Origin: Janthinobacterium violaceinigrum
Lineage (GTDB): Bacteria; Pseudomonadota; Gammaproteobacteria; Burkholderiales; Burkholderiaceae_D
Direction: 5' to 3'
Length of the DNA stretch: 64,000 nt
Assembly (NCBI RefSeq): GCF_009208555.1
Contig: NZ_WFLI01000002.1
Span: 62,001-126,000 of the forward strand
Part shown: positions 16,884 through 26,003 of the stretch, in pieces
Layout: each line of letters opens with the position of its first letter
Position numbering within the stretch: the stretch's first letter is position 1
Program-made: the position numbers and the translations under genes
Notes under the pieces: generated by a model
Seen by the model: only the letters and a program-made list of their open reading frames with translations
Told to the model about the DNA's origin: nothing
Databases searched by the model: none

Positions 16884-18314
16884 TTAGAAGTTCAGCGTAC
16901 GCTTATCGACGGCCAGTGCCGCTTCCTTGGTCGCTTCCGACAAGGATGGGTGGGCGTGGCAGATGCGCGCGATGTCTTCGGCCGACGCCTTGAATTCCAT
17001 CGCCACGACGGCTTCGGAAATCAGTTCGGACGCCATCGGCCCGACGATGTGCACGCCGAGGATTTCATCGGTGGTCGCATCGGCCAGGAATTTCACCATG
17101 CCCGAGGTGTCACCCAGCGCGCGCGCACGGCCGTTGGCCATGAACGGGAAAGTGCCGGCCTTGTAGGCGATGCCTTCCGCCTTCAGGGTTTGCTCGGTCT
17201 TGCCGACCCACGCGATTTCCGGCGAGGTGTAGATCACCCAGGGAATCGTGTTGAAGTTGGTGTGACCGTGCTGGCCGGCGATACGCTCGGCCACGGCAAC
17301 GCCTTCTTCTTCCGCCTTGTGCGCCAGCATCGGGCCGCGCACGACGTCGCCCACTGCCCACACGTTCGGCAGGTTGGTCTTGCAGTCGCCGTCGACGGCG
17401 ATGAAGCCGCGCTCGTCCAGCTGCAGGCCGACCTTGTCGGCACCCAGGCCATTCGTGTTCGGCGTACGGCCGATCGAGATGATCAGTTTGTCGAACACGG
17501 CTTTTTGCGCTTCGCCCTTGGCGTCCACGAATTCCACGGTGACGTCTTTCTTGCCTGGCGTGATCGCACCGATCTTGCAACCGAGGTTGATCTTCAAGCC
17601 CTGCTTGGTGAACAGCTTCGACGCTTCCTTGGCGATCTGCTCGTCCACGGCGCCCAGGAAGACCGGCAGGCCTTCCAGCACGGTGACGTCGGAACCCAGG
17701 CGGCGCCAGACGCTGCCCATTTCCAGACCGATCACGCCGGCACCGATGACGCCCAGCTTGGCTGGTACGGCGTCGATGGCCAGTGCGCCCGTGTTCGACA
17801 GGATCAGTTTCTCGTCGAATGGTGCGCCCGGCAGTTCGCGCGCGTTCGAGCCCGTGGCGATGACCACGTGCTTGGCCGACAAGGTTTCGTTGGCTTCGCC
17901 CGTCACGCTGATTTCATACGCGCCAGCGGCGGCGGCAGCGAAAGCGGCGCGGCCGTGGAAGAAGGCGATCTTGTTCTTCTTGAACAGGTACAGGATGCCG
18001 TCGTTGTTTTGCTTGACGACCGTGTCTTTACGCTTGAGCATCTGGCCCAGGTTCAGCTTCAGGCCGGCGACATCGATGCCGTGCTCGGCGAAGCTGTGGC
18101 CCGCGTGTTCGAAATGCTCGGACGATTGCAGCAGCGCTTTCGACGGGATGCAGCCCACGTTGGTGCAGGTACCGCCGGGAGCGGCGCCGCCCTTGGCGTT
18201 CGACCACTCGTCGACGCAGGCGACGGAAAAGCCCAGCTGCGCTGCGCGGATGGCGGCGATGTAGCCGCCAGGGCCCGCACCGATGACAACTACGTCAAAT
18301 TGTTTAGTACTCAT
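16884..18314 (-). CDS. lpdA: Dihydrolipoyl dehydrogenase (E3)
   Basis: FAD-dependent E3 component that reoxidises the dihydrolipoyl arm of the 2-oxoglutarate dehydrogenase complex, 476 residues. The FAD dinucleotide motif VIGAGPGGYIAAIRAAQ is at the N-terminus. The redox disulfide CTNVGC lies near residues 50-55, the NAD-binding GAGVIGLEMG near 185, and the catalytic HAHPSLSE block is at the C-terminus. Its first 11 bases overlap the end of the PspC-domain gene, suggesting translational coupling. Position after sucA and sucB marks it as the E3 of this complex. Confidence 0.96.
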   Translation of the reverse strand: MSTKQFDVVVIGAGPGGYIAAIRAAQLGFSVACVDEWSNAKGGAAPGGTCTNVGCIPSKALLQSSEHFEHAGHSFAEHGIDVAGLKLNLGQMLKRKDTVVKQNNDGILYLFKKNKIAFFHGRAAFAAAAAGAYEISVTGEANETLSAKHVVIATGSNARELPGAPFDEKLILSNTGALAIDAVPAKLGVIGAGVIGLEMGSVWRRLGSDVTVLEGLPVFLGAVDEQIAKEASKLFTKQGLKINLGCKIGAITPGKKDVTVEFVDAKGEAQKAVFDKLIISIGRTPNTNGLGADKVGLQLDERGFIAVDGDCKTNLPNVWAVGDVVRGPMLAHKAEEEGVAVAERIAGQHGHTNFNTIPWVIYTSPEIAWVGKTEQTLKAEGIAYKAGTFPFMANGRARALGDTSGMVKFLADATTDEILGVHIVGPMASELISEAVVAMEFKASAEDIARICHAHPSLSEATKEAALAVDKRTLNF

Positions 18315-18681
18315 GTTTTGTTATTCCAATCTCTTCGTCTGGTACGAAAATCCACAATAGAAGGTAAATCGCCACGCCGAAGCCGAAGGTCAATGTAAAC
18401 AGGACAAAGACGAGGCGCCAGATCCACGCTTCCATGCCGGAAGCGCGGCCCAGGCCGCCGCACACGCCACCGAGCCAGCGGTCGTTGCGCGAACGGCGCA
18501 GGCGGTTGAATTCCTGCACCAGGTCGTTCGCGGGGCCGGCGGCGGCGCCGGACGTGCTGTCCGGCTTGTCCAGGTTGATATTGCTCAGGAGCTTGGCTTT
18601 CGCTTGCGCGAATTCCGCCTCGCTCAGGGCGCCCGCCAGGTGCAACTCGTGCAGACGCTTGATTTCTTCAGAGACGTTCAT
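18304..18681 (-). CDS. PspC-domain membrane protein with N-terminal SHOCT-like helix
   Basis: A 125-residue protein. Residues 1-35 (EEIKRLHELHLAGALSEAEFAQAKAKLL) have the SHOCT/short-C-terminal-domain pattern often found in membrane-linked regulators. Residues 60-118 match the PspC domain (RWLGGVCGGLGRASGMEAWIWRLVFVLF, then a second hydrophobic stretch). One or two membrane spans are predicted. It is inserted between sucB and lpd and overlaps lpd by 11 bases, an unexpected passenger in a TCA operon. A role in envelope stress is only inferred from PspC. Confidence 0.85.
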   Translation of the reverse strand: MNVSEEIKRLHELHLAGALSEAEFAQAKAKLLSNINLDKPDSTSGAAAGPANDLVQEFNRLRRSRNDRWLGGVCGGLGRASGMEAWIWRLVFVLFTLTFGFGVAIYLLLWIFVPDEEIGITKHEY

Positions 18682-18744
18682 AGGAATCCTCTTTCATTGA
18701 GATCAGCCAGCTGCGTCTTCTGGCAAGGGGTATCAACTACATTG

Positions 18745-18764
18745 CCCCGGCGGCTACGCCGGGG
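18745..18764 (-). terminator. Hairpin downstream of sucB
   Basis: CCCCGGCG and CGCCGGGG pair perfectly around a GCTA loop, 11 bases after the sucB stop. No T-run follows. It may attenuate or process the transcript between sucB and the pspC-lpd pair. Confidence 0.4.
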
Positions 18765-18775
18765 GACTACGGTGC

Positions 18776-20032
18776 TTACAGGTCCAGCAGCAGGCGTGCA
18801 GGATCTTCCAGCGCTTCTTTCATCGCCACCAGGCCCAGGACGGCTTCGCGGCCGTCGATGATGCGGTGGTCGTAGGACATGGCCAGGTAGTTCATCGGAC
18901 GCACCACGATCTGGCCGTTTTCGACAACGGCGCGGTCCTTGGTCGCATGCACGCCCAGGATAGCCGATTGCGGCGGGTTGATGATCGGGGTCGACAGCAT
19001 GGAGCCGAAGGTGCCGCCGTTCGAGATCGAGAACGTGCCGCCCGTCAGGTCGTCCAGGGTCAGCTTGCCTTCCTTGGCTTTCGCGCCGAATTCACCGATT
19101 TTTTTCTCGATGTCGGCGATCGACAGCTGGTCCGCATTGCGGATGATAGGCACGACCAGGCCGCGTGGCGAACCGACGGCGATGCCGATGTCGAAGTAGC
19201 CGTGGTAAACGATGTCGTTGCCGTCAACGGAAGCATTGATGATCGGGTACTTTTTCAGGGCAGCGACGGCGGCCTTGACGAAGAAGGACATGAAGCCCAG
19301 CTTGACGCCGTGCTCTTTCTCGAACTTGTCCTTGTACTTGTTGCGCAGGTCGATGACCGGCTGCATGTTCACTTCATTGAACGTGGTCAGGATGGCGTTC
19401 GTCGATTGCGATTGCAGCAGGCGCTCGGCGATACGTGCGCGCAGGCGGCTCATCGGCACGCGCTCTTCCGGACGGTCGCCCAGGTTGGCGGCGGCCGGCG
19501 TGGCCACTTGCTGCAGCGCTGGCTTGGCAGCGGCTGGCGCCAGCGGCGCAACGGCAGGCTTGGCGGAAGCGGCCAGGGCGTCGCCCTTGGTCACGCGGCC
19601 ATCTTTGCCGGAACCGGCGACGTCGCCAGCGGACAGGCCTTTTTCGGACAGGATCTTGGCGGCGGCAGGCATGGCGACATCGCCTTTGCTTGCAGCGGCA
19701 GGAGCCGAAGCGGTCGAAGCGTCTTGTGCAGCGGCAGCCAGGGCTGGTGCGGCAACGGCCGACACTTCCATCGGGCTGACCTTGGCCGAGCCGTCGGTGT
19801 CGATGATGGCGATGACTTCGCCGGCCACGACGGTGGCGCCGTTATCCTTGATGATCTGCACGATCACGCCAGCGGCAGGCGCTGGCAGTTCCAGCACGAC
19901 TTTGTCGGTTTCGATATCGATCATGTTTTCGTCGCGCGCGACTGGCTCGCCGACTTTCTTGTGCCATGCCAGCAGGGTCGCTTCTGCAACCGATTCCGAC
20001 AACTGGGGAACTTTGACTTCGATTTGTGCCAT
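18776..20032 (-). CDS. sucB: Dihydrolipoyllysine-residue succinyltransferase (E2 of 2-oxoglutarate dehydrogenase)
   Basis: E2 core of the 2-oxoglutarate dehydrogenase complex, 418 residues. An N-terminal lipoyl domain carries the acceptor lysine in [11 protein letters not shown] (about residue 43). An Ala/Pro linker, a peripheral subunit-binding domain ([30 protein letters not shown], about 123-155) and the catalytic acyltransferase domain follow. The C-terminal [12 protein letters not shown] contains the active-site His and Asp. It follows sucA after 117 bases on the same strand. Confidence 0.96.
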   Translation of the reverse strand: MAQIEVKVPQLSESVAEATLLAWHKKVGEPVARDENMIDIETDKVVLELPAPAAGVIVQIIKDNGATVVAGEVIAIIDTDGSAKVSPMEVSAVAAPALAAAAQDASTASAPAAASKGDVAMPAAAKILSEKGLSAGDVAGSGKDGRVTKGDALAASAKPAVAPLAPAAAKPALQQVATPAAANLGDRPEERVPMSRLRARIAERLLQSQSTNAILTTFNEVNMQPVIDLRNKYKDKFEKEHGVKLGFMSFFVKAAVAALKKYPIINASVDGNDIVYHGYFDIGIAVGSPRGLVVPIIRNADQLSIADIEKKIGEFGAKAKEGKLTLDDLTGGTFSISNGGTFGSMLSTPIINPPQSAILGVHATKDRAVVENGQIVVRPMNYLAMSYDHRIIDGREAVLGLVAMKEALEDPARLLLDL

Positions 20033-20149
20033 GTAAAACTCCGTTTATTTTGTTATTGCGGCGCCGTCCCTGCGTAGCAAGGACAGCGCTCCGTCATCAT
20101 ATACTGGTCGGGCGCCGCGCAAACCGCGCCGCGCCCCTTGTCCTGCCGC

Positions 20150-23005
20150 TTACTTGGTCAGGATAAAACCCTTCAGCTTCGAGAATGCCGTTTCCAGCAG
20201 GTCTTTTTGCTGGGCGTAGTGCTTGTCATAGTAACCGACAGCAGGCGACGCCGAAGCAGGACGGCCGGCGTAGGCCAGACGCTGACCCGATTCCAGGCCT
20301 TCGAAGATGTTGTGCTGGATCTGGAACCAGGCGCCCTGGTTTTGCGGCTCGTCCTGTGCCCAGACGACTTCGACCAGGTTCGGGAACTTCTTCAGTTCAG
20401 CAGCAAACGACTTGTGCGGGAACGGATACAGCTGTTCCAGGCGCACGATGGCCGTGTCGGTCTGGCCGCGTGTCTTGCGTGCGTTGACCAGGTCGTAGTA
20501 GACCTTGCCCGAGCAGGCGATGACGCGCTTGACCTTCTTGGCATCGATTTTGTCGTCGACTTCGCCGATGACGGTCTGGAAACCACCCTTGGCCAGGTCG
20601 GTCAGCGGCGAACCGGCATCCTTGTTGCGCAACAGCGACTTCGGCGTCAGGATGACCAGCGGCTTGCGGAACTGGCGCACCATCTGGCGGCGCAGCAGAT
20701 GGAAGATCTGCGAAGCCGTCGTCGGCTGCACCACTTGCATGTTGTTGTCTGCGCACAGCTGCAGGAAGCGTTCCGGACGCGCGGACGAGTGCTCAGGACC
20801 CTGGCCTTCGTAACCGTGCGGCAGCATCATGACCAGGCCCGAAGCGCGGCCCCACTTCACTTCGCCGGAGCTGATGAACTGGTCGATCACCACTTGCGCG
20901 CCGTTGGCGAAGTCGCCGAACTGGGCTTCCCAGATCGTCAGGGTGTTCGGTTCGGCGGTCGAGTAGCCGTATTCGAAGGCCAGTACGGCTTCTTCGGACA
21001 GCACCGAGTCGATGACGGTGAACGGCGCCTGGTTGTCCGACACGTTTTGCAGCGGAATGTAGGTACCGGCATCCCAACGCTCGCGGTTCTGGTCATGCAG
21101 CACGGCGTGGCGGTGCACGAAGGTGCCGCGGCCGGCGTCCTGGCCCGTCAGGCGGATGGCGTAGCCGGACGATACCAGCGATGCGTAGGCCAGGTGTTCG
21201 CCCATGCCCCAGTCCAGGTTCATTTCGCCACGGCCCATGGTGCCGCGGTCGCCCAGTACTTTTTCCACCAGCGAGTGGACCTTGAAGTCTTCCGGCACGG
21301 TGGTGATGCGGGTGGCCAGGCGTTTCAGTTCCGTCATCGGCACGGCGGTGTCGGCCGAATCGGTCCATTTCTTGTTCAGGAACGGCAGCCAGTCGACGGC
21401 GTACTTGTTCTTGAAGTTCGAGATGACCGGATCGACGGTGTGCTTGCCGGCGTCCATGGCGTCGCGGAAAGCGGCTACCATCTTGTCGCCGCCATCGGCA
21501 GGGATCACGCCTTGCGCGACCAGTTTGTCCGCGTACAGCTTGCGGGTGCCTGGATGCTGGCCGATCTTCTTGTACATCAGCGGTTGCGTCAGTGCCGGCG
21601 TATCCTGCTCGTTGTGGCCCAGCTTGCGGTAGCAGATGATGTCGAGGACGATGTCCTTCTTGAATTCCATGCGGTAGTCGAGCGCGATCTGCGTCGCCAG
21701 TACCACGGCTTCCGGATCATCGGCATTGATGTGCAGGACCGGTGCTTCGATCATCTTGACGACGTCCGAGCAGTACAGGGTCGAGCGCGCATCGCGCGGG
21801 TCCGAGGTGGTGAAACCGATCTGGTTGTTGATCACGATATGCACCGTGCCGCCCGTATGGTAGCCGCGGGTTTGCGCCAGATTCAGCGTTTCCATGACCA
21901 CGCCCTGGCCGGCGAAAGCGGCATCGCCGTGCACCAGGATAGGCAGCACTTGCGCGCCCTGCGCGTCGCCGCGGCGGTCCATGCGGGCCTTGACGGAACC
22001 TTCGACCACAGGGTTGACGATTTCCAGGTGCGACGGGTTGAACGCCAGCGACAGGTGGACCGGGCCGCCCGCAGTGGAGATGTCCGACGAGAAGCCTTGA
22101 TGGTACTTCACGTCGCCGGCAGGCAGGTCGTCGCCATGCTTGCCTTCGAATTCTTCGAACAGTTCCTGCGGCGCCTTGCCCAGGGTGTTGACCAGCACGT
22201 TCAGGCGGCCGCGGTGGGCCATGCCGATGACGATTTCCTGCACGCCTTTTTCGCCGGCGCGCTGGATGGTTTCATCCATCGAGGCGATGAACGTTTCGCC
22301 GCCTTCCAGGGAGAAGCGCTTCTGGCCCACGTAACGGGTGTGCAGATAGCGTTCCAGGCCTTCAGCCGCGGTCAGGCGGTCGAGGATGTGGATTTTTTTC
22401 TCTGGGGTGAAATTCGGGGTGGAGCGGATCGCTTCCAGTTTCTCCTGCAGCCAGCGCTTTTCGGCCGGATCGGAGATGTACATGAATTCGGCACCGATCG
22501 AACGCGTGTAGGTATCGCGCAGATAGTTCAGCAGATCGCGCAGGGTGGCGGTCTCGGGGCCAAAATAGGTATTGCTGATGTTGAACACGGTGTCCATGTC
22601 CGCATCGGTGAAACCGTAGAAGCTCGGCTCCAGCTCGGGGATCATCGGACGTTCCTGGCGTTGCAGCGGATCCAGGTTTGCCCAGTGCGAACCGAGGTAG
22701 CGGTAAGCGGCGATCAGTTGCGTAGCAGCAACACGCTTGCGGCCCATTTCGGCATCGAAGGAAGCGGTCACTGTGCGGATCGGGCCTGCTTTTGCGCGCT
22801 CGGCGAACGAGGCGACGACGGAGGCATGCGCCACGTCAGGCTTGTTGGTGCCGTCGACTGCAGGCACGTGCTGCATCGCGTCGAAATAGGCGCGCCAGTT
22901 GTCCGGTACCGAACCTGGGTTATTGAGATACGCTTCGTACAGATCTTCCACGTACGGAGCATTCCCACCGAACAGGTAGGAGTTGGACGTAAATTGTTGC
23001 ATCAT
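20150..23005 (-). CDS. sucA: 2-oxoglutarate dehydrogenase E1 component
   Basis: Thiamine-diphosphate-dependent E1 subunit that decarboxylates 2-oxoglutarate, about 951 residues, the normal length. The N-terminal segment has the family NSYLFGGNAPYVEDLYE block. The ThDP region includes GMAHRGRLNVLVNTLGK, HGDAAFAGQGVVMETLNL and the INNQIGFTT stretch. The start was set at MMQQFTSN because AGGTGA lies five bases upstream; the GTG three codons earlier is inside that binding site. First gene of the sucA-sucB-(pspC)-lpd set. Its leader can fold into hairpins next to the ribosome binding site. Confidence 0.96.
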   Translation of the reverse strand: MMQQFTSNSYLFGGNAPYVEDLYEAYLNNPGSVPDNWRAYFDAMQHVPAVDGTNKPDVAHASVVASFAERAKAGPIRTVTASFDAEMGRKRVAATQLIAAYRYLGSHWANLDPLQRQERPMIPELEPSFYGFTDADMDTVFNISNTYFGPETATLRDLLNYLRDTYTRSIGAEFMYISDPAEKRWLQEKLEAIRSTPNFTPEKKIHILDRLTAAEGLERYLHTRYVGQKRFSLEGGETFIASMDETIQRAGEKGVQEIVIGMAHRGRLNVLVNTLGKAPQELFEEFEGKHGDDLPAGDVKYHQGFSSDISTAGGPVHLSLAFNPSHLEIVNPVVEGSVKARMDRRGDAQGAQVLPILVHGDAAFAGQGVVMETLNLAQTRGYHTGGTVHIVINNQIGFTTSDPRDARSTLYCSDVVKMIEAPVLHINADDPEAVVLATQIALDYRMEFKKDIVLDIICYRKLGHNEQDTPALTQPLMYKKIGQHPGTRKLYADKLVAQGVIPADGGDKMVAAFRDAMDAGKHTVDPVISNFKNKYAVDWLPFLNKKWTDSADTAVPMTELKRLATRITTVPEDFKVHSLVEKVLGDRGTMGRGEMNLDWGMGEHLAYASLVSSGYAIRLTGQDAGRGTFVHRHAVLHDQNRERWDAGTYIPLQNVSDNQAPFTVIDSVLSEEAVLAFEYGYSTAEPNTLTIWEAQFGDFANGAQVVIDQFISSGEVKWGRASGLVMMLPHGYEGQGPEHSSARPERFLQLCADNNMQVVQPTTASQIFHLLRRQMVRQFRKPLVILTPKSLLRNKDAGSPLTDLAKGGFQTVIGEVDDKIDAKKVKRVIACSGKVYYDLVNARKTRGQTDTAIVRLEQLYPFPHKSFAAELKKFPNLVEVVWAQDEPQNQGAWFQIQHNIFEGLESGQRLAYAGRPASASPAVGYYDKHYAQQKDLLETAFSKLKGFILTK

Positions 23006-23120
23006 ATTGCTCACCTTTCTTCGCGCTTCGCGAGATTAGCGGGTTAATCTAACCTTCCGCGACACGGCCTGACCGGTTAGCGGATTGCACATCAAGTTGT
23101 GGGGGAAGGGCTTTTTTATT
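23006..23120 (-). promoter_or_regulatory. Structured sucA leader, candidate sucA RNA motif
   Basis: On the minus strand the 115 bases before sucA contain a hairpin GGTTA-GAT-TAACC, a hairpin TCGCG-AAG-CGCGA ending five bases before the AAAGGTGA ribosome binding site, and a CCTTCC near the 5' side that could pair with GGAAGG. A conserved RNA (the sucA motif) is known upstream of sucA in Burkholderiales and overlaps the ribosome binding site. A match to that model was not computed. Confidence 0.45.
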
Positions 23121-23259
23121 GCGCCAGCATTCTTCATACCGTCATTTAGAATAGCACGCGGTATTGTAACGCAACAACCGCTAGTTGAATTTTATTTGGC
23201 AAGCAAATGTAAGCTGTGTTGTTGATTTTCCCGGGCTTGCCAGCCTGTTATTGTTGCCC

Positions 23260-24234
23260 TTACGGCACTTCCCTGTCCCCGCCGGCGAGCCGCTTGCGCC
23301 CAACTGGTCTGCCAGGCAATGGCGCCGTCGCGATGGCCGCCAGCCAATCGGGATCGCCGGCAAACCATTCCACCAGGAAATCAAGCATGGTGCGCAGCAA
23401 CGGCGACATGTGCCGGCGCGAGGTATAGATGCCGTAGATGCCCATGTCCTGCGGCTGATACGCGGGCAGGAGTTCCACCAGTTGCCCGCTGGCGATCAGC
23501 GGCGCGGCCGAGTAGCGCGGCTGCATGGCGATGCCGGCCCCCGCCACCGTGGCCACCAGCAGGACCAGCGACTCATTGGCCGACAGGCGGCCGCTGACGG
23601 GGACAGTAAGCGCTTCCCCGTCGTGCGTGAACTGCCACAGGCTCTTGCCGAAATACGTATAGGTCAGGCAGTTGTGCAGGGCCAGGTCTTCCGCCCGGCG
23701 CGGCGTGCCATGCGCGGCCAAATACGATGGTGCGGCGCACACCACGGAAGCGCAGCTGGCCAGCTGGCGCGCGATCAGGTTCGGCTCGAGCGCGTTCGTG
23801 ATGCGGATCGCCAGGTCGATGCGCTGTTCCACCAGATTGACGGCGCGGTTCTCCATCTGCAGGTCGACGGCGGCGCGCGGGTAGCGCCGCAGGTAAGCGG
23901 TCACTGCCCCGGCCAATGCCGTCTGCGCCAGCGATTGCGAACAGGTAATGCGCAGCAAGCCGTGCGGCGTCTCGGCGCCTTCGGGCGACGTGACGGCCAT
24001 GGCGCCGGCCACCTCCAGCATCTGCCGGCAGCGCGCCAGGGTGGCCTCGCCCGCATCCGTCAGGCTCAGGCGGCGCGTGGTGCGATGCAGCAGGCGCGCC
24101 CCTGCCCACTGCTCCATCTCGGCCAGGTAGCGCGTCACCATGGCGCGCGACATGTCGAGCGCTTCGCTGGCGGCCACCATGCTGCCGCGCTCGGCGATGG
24201 CGACAAACACTTGTGCGGCGGTGATGCGGTCCAT
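23260..24234 (-). CDS. LysR-family transcriptional regulator
   Basis: A 324-residue regulator with an N-terminal winged helix-turn-helix (FVAIAERGSMVAASEALDMSRAMVTRYLAEMEQWAGARLLHRTTRRLSLTDAG, about residues 9-62) and a LysR substrate-binding domain (about 90-290). The C-terminal tail is basic and Pro/Arg-rich. It is divergent from the metallo-beta-lactamase-fold gene with 117 bases between, so that gene is the likely target. The ligand is unknown. Confidence 0.9.
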   Translation of the reverse strand: MDRITAAQVFVAIAERGSMVAASEALDMSRAMVTRYLAEMEQWAGARLLHRTTRRLSLTDAGEATLARCRQMLEVAGAMAVTSPEGAETPHGLLRITCSQSLAQTALAGAVTAYLRRYPRAAVDLQMENRAVNLVEQRIDLAIRITNALEPNLIARQLASCASVVCAAPSYLAAHGTPRRAEDLALHNCLTYTYFGKSLWQFTHDGEALTVPVSGRLSANESLVLLVATVAGAGIAMQPRYSAAPLIASGQLVELLPAYQPQDMGIYGIYTSRRHMSPLLRTMLDFLVEWFAGDPDWLAAIATAPLPGRPVGRKRLAGGDREVP

Positions 24235-24305
24235 CTGCAGCTCTCCAATGATTCGTTCGATTCATGCAACTAAGTATTGCAATCTACCCTATTTTCCCCG
24301 CCTGG

Positions 24306-24355
24306 TCGAAAGGATAATATGCGGCAGAGTATCTGATATCGAAAGAATAATATGC
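24306..24355 (+). repeat. 17-bp direct repeat duplicating a translation start region
   Basis: TCGAAAGGATAATATGC (24306-24322) recurs with one change at 24339-24355, exactly 33 bases later. The second copy contains the start codon of the downstream gene. The first contains an in-frame ATG opening a five-codon frame (M-R-Q-S-I) that stops before the second start. Confidence 0.8.
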
Positions 24356-24807
24356 TTGCACGCGCCGCCCGCCCCTTCCGCACGCTGGACACCTTTCATC
24401 TGGATGTGCTGGGCCGCGCGCCATCGACTTCGCTGCTGCTGAGCGGCGTGGCCGATGCCATCCTCGTCAATGCCCAGTTCCTGCGCGACGATGCGGCGCA
24501 GTTAGCGCACACCATCGCCGCCAGCGGCAAGCGCCTGACCACCATCTATATCAGCGCCGCCGAACCGCAAGCGTATTTCGGCCTGGGCGTGCTGCAGCAC
24601 GCCTTTCCGCAAGCCCGCATCCTCGCCAGCAGCGCCACGGTAGAGGCCATCCGCCGCCAGGCGGGCGCCAGGGTCGCCCACTGGGGCGGCATCCTCAAGC
24701 ACAATGCGCCGCGCTGCATCGTCATGCCCCAGCCCTATGAGGGCAGCAGCCTGCAACTCGAGGGCCGGCACGTCGAACTGCACTGCCTGGTAGCAGCACT
24801 GAATTGA
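24352..24807 (+). CDS. Truncated metallo-beta-lactamase-fold protein lacking metal ligands
   Basis: A 151-residue protein resembling the N-terminal half of an MBL-fold hydrolase. The strand-loop IYISAAEPQAYFGLGVLQHAFPQARILA sits where active relatives carry HxHxDH; here the four ligand positions read Ala, Glu, Gln, Ala. The chain then ends at VELHCLVAALN, well before the usual second metal-binding half. Each ligand codon differs from a His/Asp codon by more than one base, so this is not a simple recent point mutation. It may be a non-catalytic binding protein or a decaying gene. It is divergent from a LysR regulator and convergent with a flavoprotein gene. Confidence 0.6.
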   Translation: MLARAARPFRTLDTFHLDVLGRAPSTSLLLSGVADAILVNAQFLRDDAAQLAHTIAASGKRLTTIYISAAEPQAYFGLGVLQHAFPQARILASSATVEAIRRQAGARVAHWGGILKHNAPRCIVMPQPYEGSSLQLEGRHVELHCLVAALN

Positions 24808-24820
24808 GGCGTAGGCTGCC

Positions 24821-25360
24821 TTACAAGGAGGCCAGGAAGCGCTCGTATTCCTGCGCGCTGCGCGCCAGCCGTTCGGCATAGCCCGCCTCCTTCGGCCCGT
24901 CTTCCGCGCCATAGAAGGCAAAGAAGCGGCGGTTGTCGGCACCGATGTATGCCAGGGTGACATCGAACGGCGCCAGCAGCTGCGCCAGGGTGACGTTCCA
25001 CTTGCCTTCCGGCGTGAAGTCCTCCTGGCGGATGCCTGCCGTGACGGCCAGCGCCACCTTGCGGCCCTTGAAGGCGTCGCCGCCCGTGCCGTAGGCCCAG
25101 CCATACGCCAGCACGTCATCGAGCCACCGCTTCAGCAGGGGCGGACAGTTGAACCAGTAGACGGGGAATTGCAAGATCACATTGGCGTGCGCCTCCACCA
25201 GCGCCTGCTCGCGCGCCACATCGATGTGCCCGTCCGGATAGGCCTCGTGCACATGGTGGATGGTGTAGCGCTCGGGATACTGCGCCAGCTCCTGCAGCCA
25301 GCGCTTGTTGGCCACCGAGGTGGCGATGGAGGGATGGAAGACGATAACGAGAGTTTTCAT
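24821..25360 (-). CDS. NAD(P)H-dependent oxidoreductase (flavodoxin-like, KefF/MdaB type)
   Basis: A 179-residue flavodoxin-fold quinone reductase. MKTLVIVFHPS opens the first beta strand and FMN/FAD phosphate-binding region. FPVYWFNCPPLLKRWLDDVLAYGWAYG is the family signature for the flavin- and NAD(P)H-binding loops. The start MKTLVIV follows AGGAAAG; an open frame 50 codons longer upstream lacks family similarity. It lies downstream of an HxlR regulator on the same strand, a common pairing in which HxlR senses quinones or electrophiles and controls a reductase. Confidence 0.88.
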   Translation of the reverse strand: MKTLVIVFHPSIATSVANKRWLQELAQYPERYTIHHVHEAYPDGHIDVAREQALVEAHANVILQFPVYWFNCPPLLKRWLDDVLAYGWAYGTGGDAFKGRKVALAVTAGIRQEDFTPEGKWNVTLAQLLAPFDVTLAYIGADNRRFFAFYGAEDGPKEAGYAERLARSAQEYERFLASL

Positions 25361-25581
25361 GAGGCTGCTTTCCTGAGTATGGGATGGGCGCGCCGGGCCC
25401 GCATTCGCAGGAAAACAGGCAAGCCGGTACCCTGCCCCCAGGCGCGCGGTCGCGCCTTCAGGGGCAGAAACAGCATAGCCATAGCGAGTACTTTTCACAA
25501 GTACGCACATTTACTACTCATACAGTAAGAAAAGTAAGTTGCACGAGCGCAGAAAGCCCTTCAGTGGCATGCGCATGCGGA

Positions 25582-25923
25582 TCAGCCTGGCTGGTGCTGC
25601 TCGCCCCATTCGCACAGGGTATTGAGCACGGGAATCAGCGATGCGCCCTTGCTGGAGAGGAAATACTCAACCTTGGGCGGCACCTGCGGATATTCCTTGC
25701 GAACGATCAGCGCGTCGGCTTCCAGCTCCTTCAGGACGACGCTGAGGGTCTTGAAGGCGATGCCGCCGAGATGGCGCTTCAGTTCGTTATGCCGCAGCAC
25801 GGTGTTTCCCGCCAGCGCGTACAGGATCAGCATCTTGTATTTGCCGCCGATCAGCGACAGGGTGTAGCCAAAGCCCGTGTCGCCCAGGGCCACGCCGCTG
25901 GGGGCGCATATGTCTTCGTTCAT
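25582..25923 (-). CDS. HxlR-family transcriptional regulator
   Basis: A 113-residue winged-helix regulator of the HxlR/MarR-like type. The family core reads TLSLIGGKYKMLILYALAGNTVLRHNELKRHLGGIAFKTLSVVLKELEADALI, with the wing RKEYPQVPPKVEYFLSSKG and a C-terminal helix. The start MNEDICAP follows AGGAAG at nine bases; Cys6 near the N-terminus is in the position of redox-sensing cysteines in this family. It precedes the flavoprotein gene on the same strand by about 220 bases. Confidence 0.9.
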   Translation of the reverse strand: MNEDICAPSGVALGDTGFGYTLSLIGGKYKMLILYALAGNTVLRHNELKRHLGGIAFKTLSVVLKELEADALIVRKEYPQVPPKVEYFLSSKGASLIPVLNTLCEWGEQHQPG

Positions 25924-26003
25924 TGCGTTGTACTTCCTGTTGATCCAGGGCCCGAGCATAACAGCCCGGCAGCCTGCCGTTGCAACGCCCGATAAAACGC
26001 GCA

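Noticed and set aside
20138..23047. A 969-codon open frame opposite sucA
   Set aside because: It mirrors the third-position bias of sucA. The translation has no recognisable domain, while the opposite strand gives a complete E1 protein.
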